64,000 bases of DNA from Aegilops tauschii subsp. strangulata (lineage: Eukaryota; Streptophyta; Magnoliopsida; Poales; Poaceae). The DNA is taken from contig NC_053037.3 of assembly GCF_002575655.3 (NCBI RefSeq), positions 50,356,242 through 50,420,241 on the forward strand. Direction: 5' to 3'. The position numbers were made by a program, and so were the translations under genes. The notes beneath the pieces were generated by a model, which was given only the letters and a program-made list of their open reading frames with translations, searched no databases and was not told the DNA's origin. Below, one piece after another: positions 13,101 through 23,215 of the stretch. Numbering within the stretch: position 1 is the first letter of the stretch; each line of letters begins with the position of its first letter.

Positions 13101-16100
13101 CCGTACTAGAATGAAGTTGTCGTGGAGGCTACGTCCGGCGATGAACGCGTTTTGGTTGCGGCTGACAAGGGTGTCGAGCTTGGGAGCAAGGCGCAATGAC
13201 AGGACCTTCGCGAAGATCTTGGCCACTATGTGCATCAGGCAGATCGGTCGATAGTCGCCGAGCTTGTGGGCATCCGCGCGTTTGGGCAGCAAGGTCAGCA
13301 GCGCTTGGTTGAGCTTGCTGAACCCGCGCCCTCGCAGTGTGTAGAGCAGCTCGAAAACATCCCAGATGTCCTATCGGATGCTCCAGCAAGCGCGCAGGAA
13401 CTCCGCGGTGAAGCCATCCGGTCCGGGTGCTTTGCGCGCTGGCATGCGTTTGACCGCCTCCCATAATCTCCTCCAGGCTGAAAGGCGCGTCAAGACATGC
13501 GAGGTCGCCGGGTTCAATGAGCTGGGAAAGATCCAGGGTGTGCTTCCGGTCAACGGCGGTGCCCAGCAAGCCATCAAAATGCGAGAACGCTGCGTTGGCC
13601 ATCTCCTCGTGATCTGCGAGCACCTGCCCGTCCACGGCAAGGCTGTACACGCAGTTCTTCTGCCGTCGGTAGGAGCATTGCCGGTGGAAGAAGCTCGTGT
13701 TGGCGTCTTCGTCCTTGAGAGTCGCGATGCGGGCACGCTGTCTAGCGATCGTGCGCTCCATGGATGCCTTGCCGAGGTAGGCGAGCTTGAGCTGCTTGCG
13801 CAGCCACTCCTTCGGTGGCGAGAGCACCCGGTCCTCACGCCTTGTCGAAGCGCAAAATCAGCTCGCGGGATATGGCAAGCTTTTCCTGAATGTTGCCCGT
13901 GGACTTGGCACTCCAACTCGAGAGGCGGCGAGCAGTAGCTTGGAGGCGCTTGACCAACCGCCGGAAGGGGTCGTCATCGTGCACCGAGCTCCAAGCCGCG
14001 GCAACGGTGTCGTGGAAGCCGTCCAGCCGAAGCCAGTAGTCCTCGAAGTGGAAGCGTTTGTGGGCCGTCGGCATGGGAGAGCAATCCAACAGCAGCGGGC
14101 AGTGGTCCGACACGACCGAAGCAAGGCATAAGAGGTGACATTCGTTGTGCGCATCTTCCCAATCAGAGGTGCAAAGAACGCGGTCAAGGTGCACCAGCGT
14201 GGGCGGCGATTGCTCATTCGACCACGTGAAGCGACGCCCGTTGAGGTATATCTCCTTCAAGGCGAGGTCGCTGATGGAGCGGCGAAATCTTCCCATCATG
14301 CGCCGATGCAGGCCACCCATGTTTTTGTCGTCGGCGCGGTATATGAGGTTGAAATCACCACATAGCATCCATGGGCCAGGGCAGGCCGCACGTATATCAC
14401 GCAGTTCCTGGAGGAATAGGATTTTATCTGCGTCATCCTGGGGTCCGTAGACCGTCGTCAGCCACCATGGCGTCCCGGAGGCCACGGACACCTTGGCCGT
14501 GAGCGCGTTCTGGGTGAGCAGGGGGTCAGAGATCGTGACAACCCTGCTCTTCCAGGCGAGGAGGATGCCGCCTCGTGTGCCATCGGCCGGGAGGTAAGTG
14601 TAGTCGTCAAACTCGGAGCCGAGGATGTCTAGCACAATGGGCGAGTAGATCAAAGCCATCTTAGTCTCTTGTAGGCATACAATGGAGGCGCCGGTAGTGC
14701 CCAACAGAGAACGGATGGCACTACGCCGGGCGCGCGAGTTAAGGCCGCGAACATTCCAAACTGCGATCTTTAGTCCGTGATCCATGAACAAGGGGTCGAC
14801 GATGATTGGGCCGGCGGACCTAGCTCTCACAGGCGACGGCCTCGCGCGTGGGGGAGGCGAAGCACGCTGGGATCTCCCGATCGACCAGGGCAGCGATGGC
14901 CTTGAGCACAGACAGGGGGATTGGCGCCGCGAACATGTCGTCGTAGGCTTTCATCTCAATGGTCGTGATCTTCTGGTTGGTGCCTACAATCCCTAGGGTG
15001 CGCAGGATCTGCACATGGGCCCTCCGTTCTGTCGTCGGCGGCGCCGCCGCAGGCGTGGCTGCAGCCGCGGAATGGCCTCGCCGTGGGGCGAAGTTGAGGG
15101 GGCAACGTGGCCGCTTCCTGGGAGTCGGCAACGACACGCTGATGTGCTTCGTGGCCGCGGCCAGGAACTCGCCGAGCATCCAAGCCTGCTGCGTGGTTGC
15201 ACGGCTGCGCGATCGCCGCATCATGATTGGCGGCGATGCAAACCGTCCAGATGCCGGAGAACGGGGTCCGGGGGCAGGCGAGCGGTGATCAGCGTTGGGC
15301 GCGGGCATGAAGTGACCCCAAGGCCGCTGCAGTATGGAAATTGGGCTCTGGGCCTCGGCTTCCGGAGATCAAGTGGCGGGGGGTCCGGCAGCAGCCACAA
15401 GGGGCAGCGGTGCTGGAGGTGTGGGCTCAGCAGTGGGCGGCCCAGCCACATTTGGCCCAACAGCAGCCGGGGGATGAGGGGGGCAGCATCGAAAGAGGGC
15501 ACGGGTGCGGGCGCGTTAGCGGGTGAGGTGATAACAGGTGTGCCTCTTCCGCCAAAACCGCTGATGTGGGATCGTGGGGCTGCGATGACCGGTCAGCGGA
15601 GATTCCCGGGCCCGCCAGGGCGATGGGAGTGGGCGATATGCCACTTTGCCCCGACAAGGCGGCAGGCGATCCTGGCAGTTCTGAAGCCTCTGGCGCCACA
15701 GGCTGTGAGTCTGGGACCTGGCTCAAAAGGGCAAGGTCCCGACACGGCGTTGGATGAACCGCGATAGGGGTGGGTCCTGCGGGATCGTCCTCGGGATCGT
15801 GGGGGGAGCCGGTGTTTGAAATTCTAGGGCCTTCCGGTGCGCCAACGACCAGTGGGAGCTCGCCAGCTGGCCTTTGCGCAACCGTCCTGGCGTCGTCAGC
15901 GGATGCGACAGCCGCTCGCGTCGGGCATGCCGCCAAAGCCTGCTGCTGCGGGCCCCTTCTTTTTCCTCTTTTTCCTCTTTTAGCTCGGTGACGAGAACGA
16001 GCGGGGCCCTGCTTACCCGGCCATGATAGCATGCCATCCCTCGCCGGCCGGACGGGCGGCAGCGCCGCCGCCGTCGCCGGTCGGGGCTAGGAGGTCGCCG

Positions 16101-19100
16101 TGTTCAACCTGTCGGTCCGCCCTGAGCGGCCGCAGGCGCGCCAAGCAAACGCGTCCATGACCATGCTGTCGGCCCGGCCGCCGGCGCTGCGTCAGTCCGC
16201 CTGCGCTTCCGGCCGCGGCGTCTCGCCGGTCCAGGTCCGGTGCCCTGGCCTTGGCCATGCCCATTGCCGGCGCCACCTCGGCCGGGGTCGTCATTGGCCT
16301 GGACACCGGGAGGGGGCGCCCTGAGCGGGGCAGCACGTGCGAGCGCGATGGAGATGGGGTACGTGAGCGTCCTGACCTCCGGCGCCTCTGAGGGTACACG
16401 AGCCGGTAGCAGTTCGACGATCTCCAGAATAGCGGCGCGGCGGATGTCGGCGGGGTCGTGCACGCGGCCGGACAGACGGAAGACGGCCAGGTCCTCACGA
16501 GAGCGCGTGCGGGGATGCAGCCTCTCAATCCAGCAACTCTCCCCGAGGATGTGCTCGGCGGTGGAGAGATGCCATGCTTGGGCGGGGATGCCGCAGAGCT
16601 CGAGCTCGACGCGGTGTTCGAACCCGTCGGCGCCAGCATGCGCAAGCTTGCACCATGGCTGCAGCGACAGCGCGAACCGTGGCGAGCTGATGAAGTGCTC
16701 GCCATTGAGACGACGCATGGTGTCCAGGGAGGAGAAGAGGATGAGGAAGTCCTCGGGGTGGTGCTCGTGGACGGTGAAGTCGCCTTCGGAGAGCTTGAGG
16801 GAGCGGTAGAGCAGCTCGGCCACCTCGGCCGCGGCCACCTGCGGCCTGTTGCCGGTGATGGAGGCCACCATAGCGCGGCCAAGGACCCGCTCAGCCTCCT
16901 CCATCTCCGTGGACTGCGCCATGATGACCCGCACGGGCACGTCGGGGCGCGGCAGGGGAGCAGGGGCCAGCGGCGGGAGCGCAGGAGGCGCCGGTGGGGT
17001 GGCGGCGCAGGAGGGGCCGGGGACGGGCCGTCTCTGCCAGGGGCGTCACGGCGAGGCCGCGCGCCGCCGTTGCGCCGGTAGTCGCAGTCGCGGGACTCGT
17101 GGCCCGAGGCGAGGCAGCGCCTGCACCGGACGTCGTTGGTGCAGTCACGCACCCGATGGCGGTGGTCGAGGCAGCGAAAGCACAGCCCGGCAATCTCCTC
17201 CGGTGACGGGCTGCGGCGGCGAGGAGGCAAAGGGCTGGGGGTGCCGTCCTGGCTCGGGCGACGGCGGCGGTTCCTGCGCCGCGGCTGCTGGAACCCATCA
17301 GCATCGAGCACAGCCCCGCCGGAGACGCGGTGGACCTCCGAGCGGGGGCCCGGGCGTTGCCTGGCGGGCATGCGGGCGGCTGGCGTGGTGCGGCCAGGGG
17401 CCCTAGCTGCCGGCGACGCCGGCGGGGTGAGGGCAACGTCCCTGTACGAGCGCGCCGAGGACTCGCTCTCCAAGCTGAGCCAGCGGTCACCAGAGGACAC
17501 GCGCTCGCCGGAGAGGGTCGCCCGGCGGTCGACAGGGGCGGCGCCAAGGGCTTCCATGACGGAGGGGAGGGGGGAGGGGGCTAGGGGGCGGGCGGCCGGC
17601 GGGGAGCGTCGGCGGCAGGCAGGGAGGGCTCGGCGGGGCTAGAGGGTGGGAGCGGCGGCCATGAAGATGACACCGCCAGAGCTGGTAAACTTCCCGGGGA
17701 TACTGCCCGTCTCGAATTAGTTGCCTCAGATTTGTCTAGATACAGATGTATCTAGACACATTTTAGTGTTAGGTACATCCGTATCTAGACAAATCTAAGA
17801 CAACTAATTTGGGACGGAGTTAATATATAACTAGATACCAAGAACCATTTTTCTTGATTTACTTACACACACAAACATTCAATGTTACCGACACACATGT
17901 GACTCGCATGCCTAGCTGCCAGACATGTTTTTGTGCTTGGCGGTTGCTAGTACTACCTATAAATATAGCTTCCAGCAAGCTTCACTGTACTGTTAGGAGC
18001 TTATGATGCCTTGCTTCATGCAGCAAACAATGCCTAGTATATGTTCATTCAATGTTCATGCTGCCTATAAATATAGCTTCCAGCCAGCTTCACTGTACTG
18101 TTAGGAGCTTATGGTGCCTTGCTTCATGCAGCAAACAATGCCTAGTATATGTTCATTCAATGTTCATGCTGCCACTTGCTGCAGTTGATGGCATCTCCTT
18201 TTGACATGCTTTATTGGAATATTATTATTTGATATAATGAGTACTCCTTCCGATCCAAAATAAGTGTCGCGGTTTTAGTTCAAATTTGAACTAAAACTGT
18301 GACACTTATTTTGGATTGGAGGGAGTATATGTTATAAGTTTCTCACCATGTAGTATGCCCTTTTGCATCCAGGTTATCTCAAATGCTGATAGTTATCTTG
18401 TAAAAGGAGCTTGTGGACTGGGATTAGGTTATGCTTGCCAAGGCCTTCTAACCAGAGCAGATAGTACATCTGATTCAGACTTGGAAGCAACTACACAATT
18501 CAATGAACGTGCATCAGTTAAAGAAGTTCTTCACACTGTGACTGCTTCATTAGTTAAGCTATGCCCATCCTCATGTCATTCTCTCAAGAAACTAAGTATT
18601 TGTGGAACATTCTCCATGGAAGGAATGGAAGAAAATTATGACAGCTTAGATGATGATCCTTGGGCTATTGCGGGACTTGTTCTTGGTCTGGGAAACTCTG
18701 TTGTTGCTCTGTATAGGCTTGGAGCTTATGAAGACGTTATTGAAATCAAAAACATATTGATATCATGGATACCAGATGTTGATTCAAGCTCTGTGCTATT
18801 TGATGTAGTAAATTCAGTATCCCTGTGTATGGGCTCTTGCCTTGCTCTGCCATCTGTGATAGCATTTTGCCAGAGAGTGGAGTTACTGAATGATGATTTG
18901 GATGCTCTGTTCAATCGCTACACTTCTTTAGCTACTGAACTCCTGAACCTCAAGAAATCTGAAACTGTCTTTCAGAATTTATTGATGGCTATCTGTATCG
19001 GTGCTGGATCTTTGCTGTCTGGCATACTGAATGATGGGGTGCATGCCATGAAATTTGCTGATGTTAAGAAGTTTCTCGACAGTCTTAAATATATATACAC

Positions 19101-21742
19101 CCATCCGTATCCTCCTCTTGTCCATTTGGGAGGCATGTTTGGTGCTGTCAATGCTTTTGGTGCAGGTGCTGGAGACCTCACTGGGATAGGTTGGCAATCA
19201 ATGAATTCACAGATAAAGCATGAGAAGGTTTCTCCCCTTGCCCGCAATACCCTAACTATTTACTTTTCTGTAATGTTAGAGTAATCTTTTTTATGGGCAC
19301 AGGAGTCATCTTTGGTGCGAGGTCCTCTACTTACAAGTCCTGTTGGCGAGACTCTTTCAACGTCAATGCTTCAGGAAATATTTCTTCTTGCCAAGGACGC
19401 AGAGGATAATCACATACGGAATTATGCTGCCTGGGCTGTATCATTTCTTAGAAGTAGGTGGTTATCAGAGAACCAGAGTCTTGATAATGATTCTTCTCAA
19501 AGAAATTCCGTTGATTCCAGTCAATCAAGAAGTTTTTCTGCTGAAAGCTTAGTGTGGAACTTAAGTCTCTGGCTGAGGGATCTTAACTTCGAAAAGGTTT
19601 GATCTGAATCTTTCTTGAAAGAATAACTTGAGCTCTCGCTTATTAAGATCAGGCTTTTATGTTGTACATTTATTAAAGAAAGTATTTTAGAAAAAGAGAA
19701 TACACTTTATTCAACTCGCACTTTACATAGGCTAAGATGTGCATTGAAAACACAAAAGCTGGTGATGCCAAATACCCATACAGGCATGTTTTTTTGTTTT
19801 GTTCTTTTTGCATTCCTCTTGATAAGCATGCATATCTTACATTAAGTTGTTCTTGTATTTGATGCAAAGATCTAATAACTGCATATGCTCTTCTACGTCA
19901 TAGATGGTTCGAAGTTGACAGATAATTTGGGTCATGGTGCATGGATATTTTCCTAGCGAAGCAAGTTTACAGTTTGGCGTCATGTGTGAATCCTCTTCTA
20001 TTTATAGGGTTGTGGAGTTAGACGAGCAATTATTGTTTTGATGGTCATTTTTTATTGACTTATGTTCGTTTACTATCTACAGCCTGGTGATGTGGTGCCA
20101 GTAAATACAATTGCAACAGTTTTAAAATGCCTTACTAAAGCTCCTAGAGTGCCAGCTATAGACTGGGGGGTTATAGTACGGCGGTGCATGAAAGTTGAGG
20201 CACAAATTCCTCAGAAGTCAACCAATCATCGAGATCCTACATTATTAAGGGAAGAATGCTTATATTTTTCTCTAGCTCATGCCGATCATATCAGTCCCCT
20301 TCTGCAGTTTTTGGATGATCTGACAGATTTACCCAGGTTCAGGAGATTAGAAATGAACGTGCAGTCTGTTTTGCTCCAATATTTGTCACACCTAATGAAG
20401 CTCTTCTCTGATTCAAGATCTAAGAAACTGTACGAGGATTTAGCTGTGTACTTCTGTTCCCACTCATCTTCATACTTGGATTACTCTTCTGAGCAGAGAA
20501 GCATGTTAAGAATGTCGTTCTGGAAAGGCATCTGCAAGTGCCTGGTGGAGGTGGTCTCTGAAGAGACTGACAGTTTCTCTTATCTTAAGAAATGCATTGA
20601 ATGCTTGTTACCTCTGTTGAATCTCTGTAATGATGGTCAACCTGAATTCGTGGATGAGTGGTCTGCTGCTATCAAGTGTCTCATTGTTGTTCAGAAAAGT
20701 TGGCCGGGTGATATGCTACAGGTGCTCCTCTAGTTTTTCTTCAGAAATAGTTTTGCATTAGTTATCTGTTTTAGCAAGCTCTATATTTCCTATGTAATTT
20801 CTACGAGTATTTCACAACTTAACGGTCACCTTTCTTTTCAGGTGCACAGTACAACATCCTTAAGTGAAGGAGAACATGTTGATGCGGCAAGGAAGATTAT
20901 CATCAGGGCAAGGTTGTGTTTTGCTGGCTGCGTTTCTGCACTTGAGCTGGGGAACTTAAAGACTACCATACTGAGTACAACAGCTGATGGTAACCAGCAA
21001 CTGCATCCCTCAGCTTTGACTTGCGCTTCAAAACTTCCTGTTTGTCTGTTGCTGGGCCATGCTTATGAGTAGTGTTCAGTCTATATTTTCCATTCTTTAT
21101 CTACCGCCCACCCTTCTACCATTGAAGGTAACAACAAATATTGTTTCAGGTGTCTGGTGGAACGTTCTTGTTGAGGTTGCAGCAGCTGTATACTCTGCTG
21201 ACAATGGTATAAAGAAGCAGTGGCTTTTGGATGCATTAGACATTGGCTGTGTTACAGCTCATCCCTCCACGGTAAATGTTCAGTTGCAATGTGTCCTGAC
21301 AGTGCATGACCGCAAACATGAACATGAATTGCTTACTGTCACTCGTTGCCTAATGTACCTCTTTGTTCTAATATTTTAGGCCCTACGTTTTGTTGGCCTG
21401 CTCTGTGGCAGCTGTTGTGTCTATATGCCACTTCTCATTGTTAATCCAACAAACGTACTGAGTGATTTACCCGTCACGCTGCCTTCCTTTCTCTCCAGCA
21501 GCATTTGGAATGACCTTAGAAACTCTGCCGCTGATAAGTTATGGTTGTTGACCACTCGCATCTACACATGGGCAGAACAATTGACTCGTGGAGAGGGCCT
21601 TCCTTGCCATGATCATATTCATGGAAGTGAAGCTGAGAATGCAACTTTTCTTGCGAACATGCTGCGCTCTACATGCTTTGCGGTGGAAGATCACTTGGCT
21701 GTAGATAAACAGCTAAAGCTTGCAAACCTGGAGGCACTATGA
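1172..21742 (+). CDS. RST1: RST1 (RESURRECTION1), focadhesin-like ARM/HEAT-repeat protein, 24 exons
   Basis: Joining 24 GT-AG exons gives one uninterrupted frame of 1833 residues plus a stop, close to the roughly 1840 residues of Arabidopsis RST1. The N-terminus has the family-typical TRVPDPTLQR (residues 18-27), followed by Ala/Leu-rich helical repeats. The C-terminal part (exons 19-24) is the best conserved by my recollection. Plant RST1 is the counterpart of animal focadhesin (DUF3730/focadhesin domains). It is known from Arabidopsis to affect cuticular wax and embryo development, and to link the cytosolic RNA exosome to the Ski complex together with RIPR. It lacks a signal peptide, so a cytosolic location is expected. 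Exon 1 is strongly GC-rich and later exons are AT-rich, a usual grass gradient. No exon shows a stop or frameshift. Intron 18 (11048-18372) is enlarged by a LINE in a MITE. Identity rests on recalled motifs plus length; no alignment was run. Confidence 0.9.
3881..3960. mobile_element. Stowaway MITE in RST1 intron 4
   Basis: An 80-bp near-perfect palindrome begins CTCCCTCCGTCCCAAAATAT and ends with its inverted copy (slightly diverged: GACAGAGGAG). It is flanked by TA on both sides, the Tc1/mariner target duplication. It encodes nothing and would be moved by a mariner transposase in trans. The last arm has one changed base and a lost G, so it is an old copy. Confidence 0.88.
6191..6359 (+). 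mobile_element. Au-type SINE with 16-bp target duplications, RST1 intron 7
   Basis: The 137-bp body (6207-6343) opens with GAGTAGTGCTCGGTTAGCTA after a short leader. It contains tRNA-like promoter boxes: an A-box region GGTTAGCTAGAGCG and a B-box region GCATTCGAGGC. It ends in a short T-run, as recalled for Au SINEs of Triticeae. The identical 16-mer AAACTTTTGTCTTGAT flanks it at 6191-6206 and 6344-6359. The similarity to a tRNA is ancestral; no acceptor stem can form, so this is not a tRNA gene. Transcription would be by RNA polymerase III and mobility by a LINE in trans. Confidence 0.85.
6390..6730. mobile_element. Possible AT-rich MITE, RST1 intron 7
   Basis: An AT-rich 341-bp stretch begins ACTACTAGAGAATACCCTGC and ends ATAATAGAGGTAGT, which are imperfect inverted ends. 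ATACCC(T)GCACGTTGC resembles the ends of a common grass MITE group recalled to begin with ATACCCGTGCGTTGC. The motif GAGGTGGCATGTGT occurs twice inside, near 6616 and 6684. No clear target duplication was found, so the call is tentative. Confidence 0.35.
10302..10605 (+). mobile_element. tRNA-derived SINE with internal insertion, RST1 intron 17
   Basis: The body (10318-10589) starts with GGGGAGCCTTGGCACAGTTG. It has a good A box (TGGCACAGTTG), a B-box-like GGTTCGAGTTC, the characteristic ACCCAAAGTGGTCGGACC block and the tail GGACCCTGCACAAGCGGGAG, and ends in seven T. Flanks TGTGTGTTCCTCTAGC (10302-10317) and TGTGTGCTCCTCTAGC (10590-10605) form a 16-bp target duplication with one mismatch. About 90 bp (roughly 10450-10540) separate blocks that are adjacent in the family as I remember it, so this copy probably carries an insertion or is a variant form. 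It lies in the sense orientation of RST1. Confidence 0.8.
11218..14830 (-). pseudogene. LINE ORF2 remnant: endonuclease, reverse transcriptase, zf-RVT
   Basis: From 14785 down, the frame reads MDHGLKIAVWNVRGLNSRAR, the N-terminus of an APE-type endonuclease. CLQETK, LCGDFNLI and the terminal SDHCPLLL motif follow, and this frame stops at 13835. Further frames continue with RKAPGPDGFTAEF (near 13430), DYRPICLMHIVAKIFAKVL (near 13250), RAFDSISWPFLFEVLRQYGF (near 13030) and LYVDDVMLF (near 12730, the catalytic YxDD box). The C-terminal zf-RVT segment (PPKVKFFHWLACQDRCWTAE, near 11690) ends at 11218. At least four frame changes plus in-frame stops separate these blocks. Intact, this protein would nick DNA and copy its own RNA. 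Confidence 0.88.
14820..17557 (-). pseudogene. LINE ORF1 remnant: nucleic-acid-binding protein
   Basis: The minus-strand start at 17557 gives MEALGAAPVDRRATLSGERV. Two CCHC zinc knuckles follow (CFRCLDHRHRVRDC and CRRCLASGHESRDC, near 17190-17090). After a frame change, a DUF4283-like segment lies at about 16900-16480 (FLILFSSLDTMRRLNGEHF). The C-terminal tail (ILRTLGIVGTNQKITTIEMK, near 14960) ends at 14820, overlapping the start of ORF2 as in other plant L1-type elements. Order differs from Arabidopsis L1 ORF1, where the DUF4283 region precedes the knuckle. Several frameshifts are present. Proteins of this type coat the element RNA. Confidence 0.75.
17953..18168 (+). repeat. 108-bp tandem duplication in RST1 intron 18
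   Basis: Positions 17953-18060 and 18061-18168 are the same 108-bp unit with only about three mismatches. Each begins CTRCCTATAAATATAGCTTC and ends TTCAATGTTCATG. The duplication lies between the split MITE and exon 19. The low divergence points to a fairly recent event. It contains a TATA-like CTATAAATATAG in each copy, but there is no sign that it acts as a promoter. Confidence 0.9.
18244..18325. mobile_element. Stowaway-like MITE upstream of RST1 exon 19
   Basis: An 82-bp palindrome flanked by TA begins CTCCTTCCGATCCAAAATAA and ends with the matching inverted arm TTATTTTGGATTGGAGGGAG. The hairpin core is TTTTAGTTCAAATTTGAACTAAAA. It sits 47 bp upstream of the exon 19 acceptor and may shorten the usable polypyrimidine region, although a good acceptor (TTTTGCATCCAG) remains. 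Confidence 0.85.
18373..21742 (+). other. RST1: RST1 exon map, exons 19-24 (residues 1028-1833)
   Basis: Exons: 18373-19227 (285 codons, the largest), 19303-19596, 20083-20721, 20842-20989, 21150-21271, 21380-21742. The junction across the 7.3 kb intron 18 is phase 0 and reads ...IDGLFE then VISNADSY..., so normal splicing would remove the LINE. Reading through the exon 22 donor at 20990 would reach a stop after about 28 more codons, so intron 22 must be removed for full-length protein. The stop codon is TGA at 21740-21742. Confidence 0.87.
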
Positions 21743-22918
21743 TTATAAGGAGAACTGATTTTCGTTTTAATGATCTGTATGCCATAGCATATTTGTCTAG
21801 AGCACATATTATTGCTGTCTTAACTGATGATGTAGCAATACCTTTGTTGTATATAATTTTAGCTTAACAGTCTCCCGATACATTGTAAGTGATGGTTCTT
21901 AGAGTAAACTCAGTTTGGTGGAAGATAACCGGAGATTAAAATTGATGTGTTATCTGAATTTGATTGCACTATGCAACAATTTCTTATCATCAAACAATTT
22001 GAAAGAGCAGAGTGCTGGAAAAAAGATAAGTCATCAGAGCCCTCACCCTGAGATGGAAAAGTTTAGTGCATGTTTACCTGGATCTCATTACAGGTAAACC
22101 TTATCATATTATGCCATATGTCCTGTCCTTGAGAGGTTATGTTCCCTATATATTTCTGAACTATGTTTCTCCAAATGTGCTGGCATTTTATATGGTTCAT
22201 GCAGAGAGCCTTTGACTCGAGTCAGAACTTGATGGGTACTCACCTAAAGCTTCGTCTGAAGATATCTCCATCATCAGTTTCCAATGCAGGGTGGATGGCC
22301 GGCCGGTCATTGTTAGTCCGTCCACCAGCGTCTCAGGGGTTGTTGTAGGTTAGTGTGAGCTTTCTGGGATTTGATCCCACAATCTTCTTGTTGGCCACAT
22401 TACATCTTTCAGGCTGCAGGTACAGTCTAATCAAGTCCTCTTACACTTGAAAAACAAATAAAATCTGGTGCTGCTCTGTTAGTATGATATCATGCTCTAT
22501 AGAAAGATCAAATCAATATGGAAATGATCAAATATAAAATTAATCACTAATGATGATTCTCATTCTTTCAGAAAGACCCCCCACAAAAGCACCGCATTTG
22601 ATGCTTAAATTCCCGTCACGCCCTTCTTTTCCTTTTAAAGTTATCTCTTGCTTTTTATTTGATGGAATCTGTCCTAAGAACTTACCAGCATTTCCAAAAA
22701 TAGAAAAGGAACTAACCGCAGAAAGGCTAGTAGTACCATCTCTTTTGTATGTCCATTGCATTTAGCCTTTCGCCATGATGGATGTCTTGGTTCACAATTT
22801 GCTACTGTTCTGCCTACAACTTTAAGAATATGTCTCGAGTAGCTTGCAGGATACAGTTAGAAATGGTGATTTTAGAAGATTGTAACTGTTCCTGGAAAGT
22901 AAAATAAAATATGATATA
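21743..22918 (+). other. RST1 3' UTR and downstream flank
   Basis: No coding region is supported. The sequence is AT-rich. AATAAA-like polyadenylation elements occur near 22458 (AAACAAATAAAATC) and further on, but the cleavage site cannot be fixed. Short open frames here have no recognisable similarity. Confidence 0.4.
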
Positions 22919-23215
22919 CTCCCTCTGTTCCTAAATTTTTTTTTTAGAGATTTCAAATGAACTATCACATACGGATGTATATAGACATACTCCCTCCGTC
23001 TGAAAATACTTGTCATCAAAATGGACAAAAAGGAATGTATCTAGAACTAAAATATATCTAGATACATCTTCTTTTATCCATTTTAATGACAAGTATTTCC
23101 GGACGGAGGGAGTACTTTAGAGTGTAGATTCACTCATTTTGCTTTGTATGTAGTTACTCGTTGAAATCTCTAGAAAGACAAATATTTAGGAACGGAGGGA
23201 GGAGGGAGGAGGGAG
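22919..23215. mobile_element. Outer Stowaway MITE, host of a second MITE
   Basis: The left end is CTCCCTCTGTTCCTAAATTT after TA. The right end is AAATATTTAGGAACGGAGGG followed by a repeated GGAGGGA tract before GGGAGTA. The arms match the family that ends TCCTAAATATAAGTCTTT. The right terminus carries extra GGAGGGA units, a local expansion of the terminal repeat. A second Stowaway (22990-23112) sits inside it. Confidence 0.85.
22990..23112. mobile_element. Inner Stowaway MITE nested in another
   Basis: A 123-bp palindrome with perfect terminal CTCCCTCCGTC / GGACGGAGGGAG ends, TA on both sides, and arms reading GAAAATACTTGTCATCAAAA and its inverted partner. The cleaner ends compared with the host element fit the order of events: the outer element is older. 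Confidence 0.9.

Larger units (their letters stand above)
11140..17706 (-). mobile_element. Near-full-length LINE retrotransposon in RST1 intron 18
   Basis: A non-LTR element of 6567 bp lies antisense to RST1. The 16-bp sequence CCGTCTCGAATTAGTT occurs at 11124-11139 and again at 17707-17722, the target duplication of target-primed reverse transcription. On the minus strand it has, 5' to 3': a GC-rich leader, ORF1 (DUF4283-like domain and two CCHC knuckles), ORF2 (endonuclease, reverse transcriptase, zf-RVT domain), and a short A-rich 3' end next to 11140. The body is strikingly GC-rich relative to the intron around it. Both ORFs carry frameshifts and stops, so this copy is dead. The long 5' region suggests little or no 5' truncation. 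Confidence 0.9.
11118..17819. mobile_element. Stowaway MITE split by the LINE
   Basis: The left end (11118-11139) begins CTCCCTCCGTCTCGAATTAG after a TA. The remainder (17723-17819) continues after the LINE and ends ...AACTAATTTGGGACGGAG followed by TTA. Put together, the parts form an inverted-repeat element of about 120 bp with TCTAGATAC-type internal arms. The right tip has lost its usual GGAG end. The MITE must predate the LINE that interrupts it. Confidence 0.8.

Noticed and set aside
11279..17642. Many long GC-rich frames on the plus strand inside the LINE
   Set aside because: They are antisense shadows of the LINE ORFs; only the minus-strand frames show endonuclease, RT and zinc-knuckle motifs.
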